The notes below the pieces were generated by a model. It had not been told where the DNA came from and did no database searches. It saw only the letters and a program-made list of their open reading frames with translations. From positions 1-12,203 of the forward strand of contig JALGTD010000019.1 in NCBI GenBank assembly GCA_029821515.1: a DNA stretch of 12,203 bases. Direction: 5' to 3'. The stretch comes from Candidatus Zipacnadia bacterium (GTDB lineage: Bacteria > Armatimonadota > Zipacnadia > Zipacnadales > Zipacnadaceae). A program made the position numbers and the translations under genes. Positions 5,865 to 12,203 of this stretch are shown here, piece after piece (the stretch's first letter is position 1; every line of letters starts with the position of its first letter).

Positions 5865-6807
5865 GCTGGCTAGCGATGTAAACCCCGGCCAGCGTGACGA
5901 CAATACCAACAAGCTGCCACCCCGTCGGCTGCTCGTGTAGGAAAGCAACGGCCGCCGCCAGCGCTACGATTGGCGTCAGGTATTGGTATACGATAGTTTG
6001 CGACGCACCTCTGATCTTAACGCTGCGATACCACATAAGCATACCATACACCATCGCAACGCAGACAACGTAGGCTAACAGCGCCCAGTGAAGGCCGGCA
6101 AGTTGTCTCCAGGGCGTGGCGATGAGCTGGCCCAGTCCCACCGGCACCAATAATACATTGCTGAGAACCAGCGCCACAGCCGTAACCACCAGCGTACCGT
6201 GCCTTTGCATAAGCGGGCGACTAAGGATCATATAGACCCCATACAGAACTGTAGAGGCGAGCATTACTAGATCGCCGGTAATTCGAGCCGGCGCCACGGT
6301 GGTAGGAGAGGTTTCCGCTCCCAGCATCACCATCGCCACACCCCCTAAGGCAACGAAAAAACCGGCCCAGTTACGCAGATACATAACTTCCAGGCCAGCA
6401 ACAGCCACGATTACTGCCGTCCAAACCGGAGCAGTACTGAATACCAGCACTGCTTCGCTGGCGTAAGTGAGATCCAGCCCGATGACGAAGGTCAGCATCT
6501 GTACGCCCAGCAATACTCCCAGACCGAGAAGAGGAAAGAACGAAATTCGCAGGCTGCGCCGTAGTCCTGGCCGCAGCAGCGCGACTATTGTGAGCAGAAT
6601 GAGGCCCCCGGCGAGGTTGCGCAGGCACTGGAGGCCGGCCGGTGCAAAGACACCGAGCAGGAATTTTGACGCCACCGAGCCTGTTCCCCAGACCACGGCG
6701 ACAGACAACGCTGCCCAATTTACTGCGGGAAGCGCACAGTTGTCAGCCAGGGTGTGCAGAGATTTAGCAGACTGTCGCAGCATAGCTTTGTAGGTGCTTT
6801 GTAACAT
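5848..6807 (-). CDS. EamA/DMT-superfamily transporter
   Basis: This is a 319-residue integral membrane protein with two EamA repeats (about residues 30-160 and 177-312), each contributing about five hydrophobic helices, ten in all. Recognisable family segments are ASEAVLVFSTAPVWTAVIV (116-134), VALGGVAMVMLG (152-163), IVYQYLTPIVALAAAVAFL (262-280) and VGIVVTLAGVYIA (290-302). Family members move small metabolites or drugs across the inner membrane; the substrate cannot be read from the sequence. Facing ribB suggests no more than neighbourhood. ATG 6807 has no Shine-Dalgarno (CTCCCCCCAGAC precedes it). ATG 6783, at codon 9, would also give an intact first EamA repeat, so the N-terminus is uncertain. 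The gene is separated from the kinase upstream by 138 nt and is probably transcribed independently. Confidence 0.9.
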   Translation of the reverse strand: MLQSTYKAMLRQSAKSLHTLADNCALPAVNWAALSVAVVWGTGSVASKFLLGVFAPAGLQCLRNLAGGLILLTIVALLRPGLRRSLRISFFPLLGLGVLLGVQMLTFVIGLDLTYASEAVLVFSTAPVWTAVIVAVAGLEVMYLRNWAGFFVALGGVAMVMLGAETSPTTVAPARITGDLVMLASTVLYGVYMILSRPLMQRHGTLVVTAVALVLSNVLLVPVGLGQLIATPWRQLAGLHWALLAYVVCVAMVYGMLMWYRSVKIRGASQTIVYQYLTPIVALAAAVAFLHEQPTGWQLVGIVVTLAGVYIASQRPDSP

Positions 6808-6945
6808 GTCTGGGGGGAGTGATTACAAGTTCGCCTTCCACAAACGGTGGTACTACTTTCGCACTTGTCAAACCGGGAACAGACAGATTCGGGCTGCCAA
6901 CTGCGGCAAGGCCGGAGGCGGGCAGCCGGGCGGGTAGGCACCGAT
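6808..6945 (-). other. Intergenic region upstream of the transporter gene
   Basis: This 138-nt gap holds a TTGACA box on the minus strand (6871-6866) with no convincing -10 box 16-18 nt further on, and a GC-rich stretch (6910-6940). No clear terminator for the kinase gene and no RNA gene is visible. Confidence 0.4.
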
Positions 6946-8289
6946 TCAGGAATTATCCACTGGCCCTACCGGAATGCGAAGGCGGATGGTGGTGCCAACG
7001 CCAATCTCGCTTTCTACCTCAATGGCCCCATGGTGCACCTCAACTACGTTGGCGACGATGCGGGTGCCCAACCCGGTACCCATGGGTTTGGTGCTCACTG
7101 CGTCTTCGGTGAATAGCTTCTCACGCACGTCATCAGGTATGCCCGAGCCAGTATCGGCGCACTCGATAACAATTTGGGCGGGCTGGTCGGGCCCATCGGC
7201 TGGTGTACTTGCCAGTCGTAAGGCCACCGAATCGCCCGGATCGCAGGCGTCGATAGCATTGTAAATCAGGTTGTACATCGCATTGTAAATCTGCCTGGCG
7301 TCAACCGTCGCCTCGGGTACGTCGCCCACTATCTGCAGAGCGACCACTACCTGCTTACTTTTCGCATGTGACCGCAGCAGATTTACCACTCGCTCACCGA
7401 CAGCCGCAACATCTGTCGGTTCAAAATGGGGCTCAGCAACTATACCCTTGACTGCAGCGGAAATCTCGGCCATACGCTGCTGGACTACCTCGGTCCCCTC
7501 TAAAATCATATCAATTAGCTCCGGGTAAATCTCGCGCAATCCCTCCACCGCCTGGCGGACCGAATCGGCCGCCTGTGGCAAGTTCTTCAGGCCGGCGAGT
7601 GCTTCATCAAGCTGTGCGTAGTCTTCGTCAGCAATCATCTGCAGCGTTTCGGCTCCCGTTCGCACCGGAGTGATCATGTTCTTCACATCATGGCTGATAT
7701 TACCAATGAACTTGACGACCTCTGCCAGGCGCGCCTCCTCTTGAAGGCGAGCATTCTCAATGGCGACGGCGATCTGGGCGGCCATTATATCAATTAGATT
7801 GACATCGTTCTCGTCGAAGTGACCAACTCGCTTGTTGAGTACCTCAATGACGCCAAAGGGCTTGCCTGCCGAAGACTTCAGGGGGACAGCCACCATATTT
7901 TGCGTGGTATAGCCCAGTTTTTCGCCAATGTCCTGTAGATGGGCCTGTTCGGCGGCGACATCCTCCGAGATATGTATTTCCCCCGTTTGAAAGACCAGGC
8001 CAGCAATACCCTGGTCTGGTTCAATTTCGGTCTCCATCAATTCATCAGCCTTCTCGCCGACTACATACTCAAAGCGCAACTTGCCAGCGTCAGAATCATA
8101 CAGCAGGACAGAACCCGCTTCAGCATCAGCTATCTCCAGGCTTATGTCGAGGGCCTGCTGCACCAGCTCTCCGACTCTTGTAATCGAGCTTAGGCCAGCG
8201 GTGATAGTGTGTGTTGCGGCAAGTTGGCGTTCCAGCTCCTGCACGGTGGCCGATAGTTTTGCGGTGCGGTCTTCCCCGATGTCTGTCAT
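6946..8289 (-). CDS. Cytoplasmic GAF-domain sensor histidine kinase
   Basis: This is a 447-residue two-component sensor kinase without a membrane segment. Residues about 10-25 could form a short coiled coil. A GAF domain follows (about 30-180), including AGSVLLYD (58-65), GIAGLVFQTGE (94-104) and VPLKSSAGKPFGVIEVLN (135-152). The phosphoacceptor His200 is in an H-box reading GNISHDVKNMITPV (196-209). The ATP-binding HATPase domain shows the N-box NAMYNLIYNAIDA (336-348), G1 DTGSGIPDD (379-387), the F-box LFTEDAVSTK (392-401) and G2 GTGLGTRIV (404-412). The histidine-phosphotransfer region between His200 and the ATPase domain is longer than usual, with an added helical stretch at about 220-255. 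Which ligand the GAF domain binds is unknown. No response regulator is adjacent. AGGAGG lies 8 nt before the ATG, which fixes the start. It follows the TPR lipoprotein gene by 49 nt and may be cotranscribed with it. Confidence 0.92.
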   Translation of the reverse strand: MTDIGEDRTAKLSATVQELERQLAATHTITAGLSSITRVGELVQQALDISLEIADAEAGSVLLYDSDAGKLRFEYVVGEKADELMETEIEPDQGIAGLVFQTGEIHISEDVAAEQAHLQDIGEKLGYTTQNMVAVPLKSSAGKPFGVIEVLNKRVGHFDENDVNLIDIMAAQIAVAIENARLQEEARLAEVVKFIGNISHDVKNMITPVRTGAETLQMIADEDYAQLDEALAGLKNLPQAADSVRQAVEGLREIYPELIDMILEGTEVVQQRMAEISAAVKGIVAEPHFEPTDVAAVGERVVNLLRSHAKSKQVVVALQIVGDVPEATVDARQIYNAMYNLIYNAIDACDPGDSVALRLASTPADGPDQPAQIVIECADTGSGIPDDVREKLFTEDAVSTKPMGTGLGTRIVANVVEVHHGAIEVESEIGVGTTIRLRIPVGPVDNS

Positions 8290-8297
8290 TTCCCTGG

Positions 8298-8303
8298 CCT
8301 CCT
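8298..8303 (-). promoter_or_regulatory. Strong Shine-Dalgarno of the histidine kinase gene
   Basis: On the minus strand a full AGGAGG lies 8 nt before ATG 8289. It is the strongest ribosome-binding site among the genes in this window and confirms the kinase start. Confidence 0.8.
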
Positions 8304-8338
8304 GATGGCAAGAGTTGTCAACCGCAGCAGTAGCAAGT

Positions 8339-9358
8339 CTATTCAGAGGGGGCTGGTGGAGATAGGCTTTGAGGTTTTGGGCCGACTCTCATCGCTATTG
8401 TGGCAGCACGCCGGGCTTGGTCTTCGTAACCGGCACGTTTCAGCGCCAGAGCGAAACGATTCCAGATACGGTAATTATAGGGATGAGATTGAGCTGCATT
8501 CTGAAGCACTTTCAACCCCTCATGCTCCTCATCGGACAAAAACAGAATCCAGCCGGCCATGGCCTCAGCAGTACCGTCTGCCGGGTCCAATTTCTGTGCC
8601 TTTTTGGATAGCTCGTACGCTTCGGTCAGCAGCTTATTATTCCGTGCCAGCAGCATAGCAAGACGAAGCTTGGGATCAGCCAAGTCGGGATCTAGCTCGA
8701 TGGCTCGACGATAGTGTTGTTCGGCCGGATCGTCCTGGCCAGATGCCTCCAAGGCATCAGCATAAGCAAAATGGGCAGAGGCATCCTCAGGTGCAATGGC
8801 CACAGCCTGGGCGCCTGCCTCTGTAGCCGCCTGCGGCTGGCCAGTTGATTTGTACGCCGTGACCAGGTTCAGGCGAGCTACAAGCAATTGGGAGTCGAGT
8901 TCCAGGGCTTTCTTGAGTACAGAGATGGCGGCGGCTGGTTGCCCCTTGGTCATCGTCAGGCGCCCCTTTAGCTCGTAGGCTTCCGCTGACTGGGGATTGA
9001 GCTCGATGGCTTGCTCTATCCACTTCAGCCCGGTATGAGGATCATACAATCGCAGCAAGGTTTGTGCTAATTTGAAGGCAGCATCGAAGGAATTGGCGTC
9101 AATCTCCCAGGCCCGGCGGAAGTGGACGAAAGCCTCGTTGTACTGCTCCTCGACGGCATAGGCGTCTCCCAACTGTATCTGCGCCTGGGCCGAGTTGGGA
9201 TTGGCACGTACCTGCTGCCAGGCCAAGTCAATTGCGGAAGTCTGGCGCTTACCACAACCTACGCCCAGCGCAAGTGCTACGCCCACAAGCATAAGAATGA
9301 GCAGTCTTCTATACCCGCTTATAATCTGTACCCTCTTCCTGCAGCATCTGCCGAGCAT
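8339..9358 (-). CDS. TPR-repeat protein, probable lipoprotein
   Basis: This is a 339-residue protein with a basic N-terminus, a hydrophobic stretch (about 19-33) and Cys35 in LGVGC, an imperfect lipobox (Gly instead of Leu/Val at -3). Lipidation is likely but not certain; an uncleaved anchor is the alternative. From about residue 42 to 322 the chain is almost entirely TPR units of 34 residues. They carry characteristic ends such as AIELNPQSAEAY, ALELDSQLLVA and AIELDPDLADPKLRLA, about eight in number. It probably acts as a protein-protein scaffold on the periplasmic or outer face of a membrane. No enzyme motif is present. ATG 9358 lies 4 nt after the carA stop, and the TGAGC around that stop could act as a weak ribosome-binding site, so translation is likely coupled. 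ATG at codon 23 would also give a signal sequence but lacks a ribosome-binding site. Confidence 0.88.
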   Translation of the reverse strand: MLGRCCRKRVQIISGYRRLLILMLVGVALALGVGCGKRQTSAIDLAWQQVRANPNSAQAQIQLGDAYAVEEQYNEAFVHFRRAWEIDANSFDAAFKLAQTLLRLYDPHTGLKWIEQAIELNPQSAEAYELKGRLTMTKGQPAAAISVLKKALELDSQLLVARLNLVTAYKSTGQPQAATEAGAQAVAIAPEDASAHFAYADALEASGQDDPAEQHYRRAIELDPDLADPKLRLAMLLARNNKLLTEAYELSKKAQKLDPADGTAEAMAGWILFLSDEEHEGLKVLQNAAQSHPYNYRIWNRFALALKRAGYEDQARRAATIAMRVGPKPQSLSPPAPSE

Positions 9359-9362
9359 CAGC

Positions 9363-10610
9363 TCAGCCGGTGGCCTTGGTAGTGAACTGATGCATTATCT
9401 GGACGAACTCGCCAAATAGATAGGTCGCGTCGTGCGGGCCCGGTCCTGCCTCGGGGTGGAACTGGACCGAAAAAACGGGTAATTCCTGATGGCGCAGGCC
9501 CTCGGCGCTCATATCATTCAGATTAATGTACGTCAGCTCAAGGCCCGTGCCCTCCAGACTATCCATGTCCACACAGAAACCATGATTTTGCGTGGTAATG
9601 TCTATTTCGCCGGTTTCCAGGTTCCTCACAGGATGATTGACGCCTCGGTGGCCAAATTTGAGCTTATACGTCTTCCCTCCAAAGGCTAGCGCAATGATCT
9701 GCTGACCGAGGCAGATGCCAAAGATGGGCAGTTTCCCCAACAGGTTGCGGGTGGTGTCAATAACATAGTCCACTGCTTCCGGATCGCCGGGTCCGTTGGA
9801 GAGCACCACCCCGTCGGGCTGGCAGGCCAGAATCTCTTCGGCGCTGGTAGTTGCTGGCACAGTTATCGGATCACAGCCCTGTCGGTAGAGATGGCGCAGG
9901 ATATTCTGTTTGACGCCGCAATCAACGACCACTACCCGATAAGTCTCCCAGTAACCCCGCAGGCTGTTGTTGGGGCCAGGCGTCTCTTCGCCAACCCAAC
10001 GGCGGGGGGGCGGCGAGATTTCCAGACTGAGCTGTCCGGGCGGTATTGCTTCTTCTTCATAGCCGCTCTGCCCCCAGCGCCGCGGCTGCTGACAGGTGAC
10101 TTCTTTGACCAGATCGCAGCCGACCAGCCGGGGCGACTGGCTCGCCTTCGCGACAACGCTTTCCGGATCCAGATCTTCGGTAGAGATAATTCCAATCTGG
10201 GCGCCGGCATCGCGGATGTGCTTGGTCAGCATGCGTGTGTCGATGCCCTCGATGCCGATGATACCATGGTCACGCAGGTAGTCGCTTAAGCTCTGCTTAG
10301 CCCGCCAGTTGCTGTAGATGGGCGAGTTTTCTCGCACGACAAAGCCTTCCACCCACGGCTGCCCCGACTCCATATCTTCGGGGTTGATTCCGTAGTTGCC
10401 AATCTGGGTGTAGGTCATAGTAACGATCTGGCCGCGATAGGAGGGATCGGTGAGCACCTCCTGGTATCCGGTCATACCGGTATTGAACACCACTTCCCCG
10501 CTGCGCTCACCTTCGGCACCAAAGCACTGTCCCAGGAAATAGGTCCAGTCTTCTAAGGCCAAAATAGCTTTTTTCTGCTCAACTCTGTTCAATGTCTGTA
10601 TCCTGTCCAC
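9363..10610 (-). CDS. carA: Carbamoyl-phosphate synthase small (glutaminase) subunit
   Basis: CarA hydrolyses glutamine and passes ammonia to CarB for carbamoyl phosphate, used for pyrimidines and arginine. The N-terminal small-subunit domain contains FNTGMTGYQEVLTDPSY (42-58), YGINPEDMES (73-82) and GIDTRMLTKHIR (122-133). The class I glutaminase domain contains SNGPGDPE (271-278), the nucleophile Cys300 in GICLGQQ, and the rest of the triad as His385 and Glu387 in FHPEAGPGP. At 415 residues it is longer than usual (about 360-385), owing to an extra segment at about 173-222 between the two domains that contains PRRW twice (176-179 and 202-205). It follows pyrC by 28 nt. The start is GTG 10610; TTG 10592, with AGGA about 9 nt upstream, is also possible, since conserved sequence begins only near residue 13. 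carB is not in the window. Confidence 0.95.
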   Translation of the reverse strand: MDRIQTLNRVEQKKAILALEDWTYFLGQCFGAEGERSGEVVFNTGMTGYQEVLTDPSYRGQIVTMTYTQIGNYGINPEDMESGQPWVEGFVVRENSPIYSNWRAKQSLSDYLRDHGIIGIEGIDTRMLTKHIRDAGAQIGIISTEDLDPESVVAKASQSPRLVGCDLVKEVTCQQPRRWGQSGYEEEAIPPGQLSLEISPPPRRWVGEETPGPNNSLRGYWETYRVVVVDCGVKQNILRHLYRQGCDPITVPATTSAEEILACQPDGVVLSNGPGDPEAVDYVIDTTRNLLGKLPIFGICLGQQIIALAFGGKTYKLKFGHRGVNHPVRNLETGEIDITTQNHGFCVDMDSLEGTGLELTYINLNDMSAEGLRHQELPVFSVQFHPEAGPGPHDATYLFGEFVQIMHQFTTKATG

Positions 10611-10638
10611 GTCTATCGTAGCAACCGCAAACTCTACC

Positions 10639-11967
10639 TTAGAGTTTCGCGTCTTTACGCAGTTTTCCTTCCTGCATCAAGAATTGCCCACCTCTGATGG
10701 TGCCCCACGCCTGGCCTGTCAAGTTCTGTGCAGAGAAGGGTGTGTTCCGTCCCTTGGAATAGAAGCGATCGGGGTCAACCACCCACTGCTTGTAGGGGTC
10801 TATAATGGTGATGTCAGCCGGCGCTCCCGACTTGAGCGTGCCAGCAGGCAGACCAAGCAAACGTGCCGGATTATATGTCATCTTCGCCAGTATATCGGAT
10901 AGGCTCAAATGGCCGGTATGAAAAAGATGTGTTAAGATCAGACCCAGGCAGGTCTCCAGGCCGACCAGACCCGGTGGCGCATCAATTAGTCCTTGCGCTT
11001 TTTCCTGAGGAGTATGTGGGGCGTGGTCTGTGGCAATTATCTGGATGTCGCCATCAATGACCGCCTGCAGTATCGCCTTGCGGTCGTGCTCAGTACGCAG
11101 GGGCGGATTGACCTTGGCATCGGCACCACTTTCCAGAACAGCCTCTTCAGTGAGACAGAAGTAATGAGGCGCCGTCTCCAGGGTAAGTCGGGAGAAAATA
11201 TTGTCAGTGCGCAGCGTCTTGGCCTCGGCAACGGTCTGGGCAGTGCTTACATGCAGTAAATGCAAGCGGGCCTGCTTGACACTGTTAGCAGCTTGCGCCC
11301 AGCGGCGCAGGGCAGCAACCTCCGAAAGGCTGTCCTGCCCCGGCACCTGCAACTGCTGGCTGACGGCGCCGGCATTGATGACGCCATCCCCGCTTAGCTC
11401 TTCGTCCTCCAGATGGGCCATGAACGGGCGGCCGGTGCCAGCCAGCTTTTGCAGTGCTTCCTGCATCTGCTTAGTTGATTGCAACGGCATTGCGTCGTCG
11501 GTTATGCTGGGGCAGCCGGTCTCCAGCAGCGCACCAAAATCAGCTAGCTCCCGGCGTTGGTTGCCCACGGTTGCTGCTCCGAGTATGTAAACGTTGCACC
11601 AAGCCTGTTTTTTGATTGTTTGTTGAAGCCTGGTAATGCGCTGGGGTCGGTCCAGAGGTGGGTTGGTATTGGGCATACAGCAGATCGTGGTAAAGCCACC
11701 AGCTACAGCCGCCTGGGTACCAGTAGCCACTGTCTCTTTGTGTTCGAAGCCCGGCTGGCGCAGGTGGACATGAATGTCGATCAATCCTGGGCATACCACC
11801 AGCCCATCAACTGGCACTTTCTCGCCCAGCGGGCCCCCCCCTGATGGCCTAATCCAGGCAACCTTGCCCTCCGCGACGGCCACATCAGCGAGCTCATCAC
11901 GACCGCTGGCGGGATCAATGACTCGTCCCCCGGTCAGCGTAAAGGCTTGAGTGTTCTGCTGGTGCAT
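10639..11967 (-). CDS. pyrC: Dihydroorotase (class I)
   Basis: PyrC cyclises carbamoyl-aspartate to dihydroorotate, the third step of de novo pyrimidine synthesis. The amidohydrolase core is intact. Numbering from ATG 11967, the metal ligands are His66 and His68 in HVHLRQPG, an aspartate in ITDDAMP (157/158), His185 in FMAHLEDEE, His239 in LLHVST, and Asp314 in ATDHAPH. CMPNTNPPLD (97-106), FSRLTLETAPHYF (258-270) and NPARLLGLPAGTLKSGAPAD (366-385) are typical of active class I enzymes, not of the non-catalytic PyrC-like partner. The 442-residue length is usual. The start is set by AGGAG 9 nt before ATG 11967. An in-frame TTG at 11985 lies inside the T-tract of the upstream terminator and precedes the ribosome-binding site, so it is unlikely. 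It forms an operon with carA; pyrB is not in the window. Confidence 0.96.
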   Translation of the reverse strand: MHQQNTQAFTLTGGRVIDPASGRDELADVAVAEGKVAWIRPSGGGPLGEKVPVDGLVVCPGLIDIHVHLRQPGFEHKETVATGTQAAVAGGFTTICCMPNTNPPLDRPQRITRLQQTIKKQAWCNVYILGAATVGNQRRELADFGALLETGCPSITDDAMPLQSTKQMQEALQKLAGTGRPFMAHLEDEELSGDGVINAGAVSQQLQVPGQDSLSEVAALRRWAQAANSVKQARLHLLHVSTAQTVAEAKTLRTDNIFSRLTLETAPHYFCLTEEAVLESGADAKVNPPLRTEHDRKAILQAVIDGDIQIIATDHAPHTPQEKAQGLIDAPPGLVGLETCLGLILTHLFHTGHLSLSDILAKMTYNPARLLGLPAGTLKSGAPADITIIDPYKQWVVDPDRFYSKGRNTPFSAQNLTGQAWGTIRGGQFLMQEGKLRKDAKL

Positions 11968-11976
11968 ATACCCAGA

Positions 11977-11981
11977 CTCCT
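11977..11981 (-). promoter_or_regulatory. Ribosome-binding site that decides the pyrC start
   Basis: AGGAG on the minus strand lies 9 nt before ATG 11967 and only 2 nt after the T-tract of the terminator. It rules in favour of the ATG over the TTG at 11985. Confidence 0.7.
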
Positions 11982-11983
11982 GC

Positions 11984-12012
11984 AAAAAGGCCTTCCCGTC
12001 GGCGGGAAGGCC
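11984..12012 (-). terminator. Intrinsic terminator or attenuator directly before pyrC
   Basis: The perfect 10-bp stem GGCCTTCCCG / CGGGAAGGCC (12012-12003 with 11998-11989) has a 4-nt loop and is followed on the minus strand by TTTTT (11988-11984). It lies 37 nt after the stop of the upstream PKD-protein gene, so it can end that transcript. Only 16 nt separate the T-tract from the pyrC start, leaving no room for a promoter in between. Any transcript of pyrC must therefore read through this hairpin, which makes an attenuation role plausible. Confidence 0.85.
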
Positions 12013-12049
12013 CTCTTTGTGCTAGTTATGCTGGCGGTCCGGTATTGAA

Positions 12050-12203
12050 TTACTCTACCTTGACCTTAACCGTATCCATTCGCGGTTGCAGTTGCCCATT
12101 GCGGTCGGCCACGCGCAGGGTCACCACATAGTAGCCCGCTTCCGGGAATTGATAGCTGACCTCTTCTCCGTAGGCGTCGAAGCCCAGGCCGTCCAGGTCA
12201 TCA
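12050..12203 (-). CDS. C-terminal end of a PKD-domain protein (partial)
   Basis: The last 50 codons of a gene enter from the right edge and stop at TAA 12052-12050. The frame encodes the end of a PKD-like immunoglobulin fold: FDAYGEEVSYQFPEAGYYV, then VTLRVADRNG, then a final strand DTVKVKVE. The pattern of a Y-x-F-x-x-x-G-Y-Y-V-V-T-L-x-V-x-D-x-x-G core is characteristic of PKD repeats, which occur in secreted or surface proteins, often next to enzymes. What precedes this domain is outside the window. Overlap with pyrC function is not suggested. Confidence 0.75.
   Translation of the reverse strand, partial: DDLDGLGFDAYGEEVSYQFPEAGYYVVTLRVADRNGQLQPRMDTVKVKVE

Noticed and set aside
10627..10645. 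Short inverted repeat between pyrC and carA as a terminator
   Set aside because: Only 5 bp (ACTCT/AGAGT) and no T-tract; pyrC and carA are 28 nt apart and most likely cotranscribed.
11968..11985. TTG start for pyrC at 11985
   Set aside because: It lies in the T-tract of the terminator and upstream of AGGAG; ATG 11967 has correct spacing to that site.
1..12203. CRISPR array, insertion sequence, integrase or phage gene
   Set aside because: No short direct-repeat array, no transposase or integrase motif, and no terminal inverted repeats were seen.

Overview
The window looks like bacterial chromosomal DNA of moderately high GC. It shows sigma70-type promoters, a tRNA with an encoded CCA end, Shine-Dalgarno sites, bacterial lipoprotein signals and frequent TTG/GTG starts. 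The lineage cannot be fixed from the sequence. The mix of a STAND ATPase with a PQQ-type propeller, several TPR lipoproteins, a PKD-domain protein and a partial pyrimidine operon suggests a complex environmental bacterium, not a proteobacterium of the E. coli type. Nothing in the window itself is a phage, transposon or CRISPR locus.

Layout, right to left along the minus strand, which carries almost everything. 12203-12050 is the 3' end of a gene whose product ends in a PKD-like domain. It is followed by a strong intrinsic terminator (11984-12012) that abuts the ribosome-binding site of pyrC. pyrC (dihydroorotase) and carA (small subunit of carbamoyl-phosphate synthetase) form a compact pair for de novo pyrimidine synthesis. 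carB and pyrB are not in the window. carA runs with a 4-nt gap into a TPR lipoprotein gene, and this is followed after 49 nt by a cytoplasmic GAF-domain histidine kinase with no response regulator beside it. After a 138-nt gap comes an EamA/DMT-family membrane transporter, convergent with ribB (DHBP synthase, riboflavin pathway), the only clear plus-strand gene.

Between ribB and the next block lie two strong, back-to-back promoters. One drives ribB rightward. The other drives an elongator tRNA-Met leftward.

The left 4.9 kb is the unusual part. Just beyond the 3' end of the tRNA is a 1317-residue protein. In order it has a SIR2-like N-terminal domain with substituted catalytic positions, an nSTAND-type P-loop ATPase with a winged-helix region, HEAT-like and TPR-like helical repeats, and a C-terminal PQQ-type beta-propeller built from 40-residue units in exact register. 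One base after its stop codon begins a TPR lipoprotein gene that runs off the left edge. By architecture the large protein is an NLR-like sensor: N-terminal effector-like domain, switch ATPase and repeat sensor. It is the best candidate for an undescribed system in the window. A role in defence or signalling is inference, not shown.
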